Source of the DNA: Candidatus Saccharimonadales bacterium
GTDB taxonomy: Bacteria; Patescibacteriota; Saccharimonadia; Saccharimonadales; Saccharimonadaceae
Assembly: GCA_039928925.1 (NCBI GenBank)
Contig: JBDSSF010000003.1
Coordinates: 270,858 to 334,857, forward strand
Reading direction: 5' to 3'
DNA length: 64,000 bases
The notes below the pieces were generated by a model. That model saw only the letters and a list, made by a program, of their open reading frames with translations, did no database searches and was not told the origin of the DNA. How positions within the stretch are numbered: position 1 is the stretch's first letter; each line of letters begins with the position of its first letter. Of the stretch, positions 62,981 to 64,000 are shown in pieces. Both the position numbers and the translations under genes were made by a program.

Positions 62981-63412
62981 ATGATAGTACTAACACCTTA
63001 TATTATTGCGATAATTGTTGCCTGGCTTTTAGCGCATGTTATCAAATATGCAATCGCAATTTCAAAAGGAAGAGTACTTGATCTAACGCATCAGCTATTT
63101 ATCTCTGGAGGTATGCCAAGTTCCCACGCGGCAACCTCCGTTTCGGTATGGATGGTAATCTTACTCAAAGACGGTATGCAGTCAGGATTATTCGGCCTAG
63201 CTACACTGGTAGTATTGATCGTTACATACGATGCAGTTAAAGTTCGTCGCTCATCGGGTGAGCAGGGTGAAGCAATTACTCAGCTAATTCATGAAACAAA
63301 AAGCAACATTCGAATTCCTCGATCTGCAAAGGGCCACACGCCCTTGGAGGTCTTTGCGGGCTCTATACTAGGTGCGTGTATCGGTCTAGTTGTCTTTTTA
63401 GCTACAAAGTAA
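62981..63412 (+). CDS. YuiD/DUF212-family membrane protein (PAP2-related)
   Basis: 143 residues with four membrane helices. GGMPSSHAATSVSVWM (about 43-58) and GHTPLEVFAGSILG (about 118-131) are the conserved histidine segments of the family, which is related to acid phosphatase/haloperoxidases. It probably dephosphorylates a lipid or soluble phosphate; the substrate is unknown. It follows gyrA by 5 nt and is likely in the same operon. Confidence 0.87.
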   Translation: MIVLTPYIIAIIVAWLLAHVIKYAIAISKGRVLDLTHQLFISGGMPSSHAATSVSVWMVILLKDGMQSGLFGLATLVVLIVTYDAVKVRRSSGEQGEAITQLIHETKSNIRIPRSAKGHTPLEVFAGSILGACIGLVVFLATK

Positions 63413-63425
63413 ACAAATATTACCC

Positions 63426-63455
63426 TTGACGATGGTAGCTATCGTGAGGTATGAT
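63426..63455 (+). promoter_or_regulatory. rRNA operon promoter
   Basis: TTGACG (63426-63431), 18-bp spacer, TATGAT (63450-63455), about 147 nt before 16S. This is the best -35 in the window. Confidence 0.7.
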
Positions 63456-63469
63456 TAATCTCAGTCTGA

Positions 63470-63600
63470 TCGCGAAATTATTGCGATAACAAAGCTGTGG
63501 AGCTAAACAGATGATTGCGTACTTTGACAATTTAGTTGTGCAATATATCATCGTCAGTCTATATTTTATATAGACGTAATGGCTTCCAAGCCATTACATC
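63470..63600 (+). promoter_or_regulatory. rRNA leader with boxA-like site and processing hairpins
   Basis: ATCGC/GCGAT hairpin (about 63470-63488), GTACTTTGACAA (63519-63530) resembling antitermination boxA, then two hairpins GTCTATAT/ATATAGAC (63557-63575) and GTAATGGCTT/AAGCCATTAC (63576-63597) just before 16S. Confidence 0.5.
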
Positions 63601-63602
63601 TT

Positions 63603-64000
<398 letters not shown>

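Overview
The window is about 64 kb of a compact, AT-leaning bacterial chromosome. The 5' part of the 16S rRNA at the right end, the small genes and short spacers, the standard stop codons (TGA is a stop), the large type IV pilus operon and the lack of biosynthetic pathways all point to a candidate-phylum (CPR) bacterium, most likely a Saccharibacterium (TM7). This placement is inferred from reading the sequence, not from a search.

Layout. 1-8.4 kb: end of pnp, two RNase J-type nucleases (the first with degenerate active-site motifs), a minus-strand block of exported or unknown proteins, and a family-4-like uracil-DNA glycosylase that has lost its iron-sulfur ligands. 8.5-13.3 kb: ftsK, the rpsF-ssb-rpsR operon, efp, tlyA. 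13.3-16.85 kb: a compositionally foreign island with a GC-rich repeat surface protein behind a long structured leader, followed by a sortase. 16.85-18 kb: ychF. 18-32.6 kb: a type IV pilus locus (two exported/membrane proteins, pilM-N-O, a small membrane protein, pilB, pilT, pilC, major pilin, pilD, three minor pilins and a PilX-like protein). 32.5-39.9 kb: tyrosine recombinase, uppP, ndk, three tRNAs, PH-domain protein, PrsA-like foldase, superoxide dismutase, a processive-type glycosyltransferase and nrdR. 40-49.5 kb: a small unannotated protein, tRNA-Val, a compact T-box leader and thrS, an alkyltransferase-like gene with a HAD-like scrap in front, miaA, a wHTH-nucleotidyltransferase, an MBL protein, rpmB, a wHTH-Nudix protein, an M50 protease, a 6S-like RNA, a Nudix-RNase HI fusion, rnpB and the infC-rpmI-rplT operon. 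49.5-51.9 kb: mostly non-coding AT-rich DNA around tmRNA. 51.9-58.3 kb: small membrane proteins, a VirD4/TraG-like ATPase and a minus-strand LPHTG-anchored surface protein. 58.4-64 kb: gyrB, gyrA, a YuiD-family protein, and the rRNA promoter and leader leading into 16S.

How the parts fit. Most of the non-housekeeping content serves the cell surface: pili, sortase plus anchored proteins, a membrane glycosyltransferase, a foldase and a DNA-transfer-type ATPase. This suits an epibiont that touches a host cell, although that lifestyle is not shown by the sequence.

Expression. Promoters are recognised mainly by a -10 TATAAT-like hexamer, often inside TTTGGTATAAT. At least nine genes have the -10 only 6-10 nt before the start codon, so their mRNAs should be leaderless, while ribosomal protein, thrS and pilin genes have good Shine-Dalgarno sites. 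Convergent genes are separated by strong symmetric hairpin terminators. I found no CRISPR array, insertion sequence or recognisable prophage.
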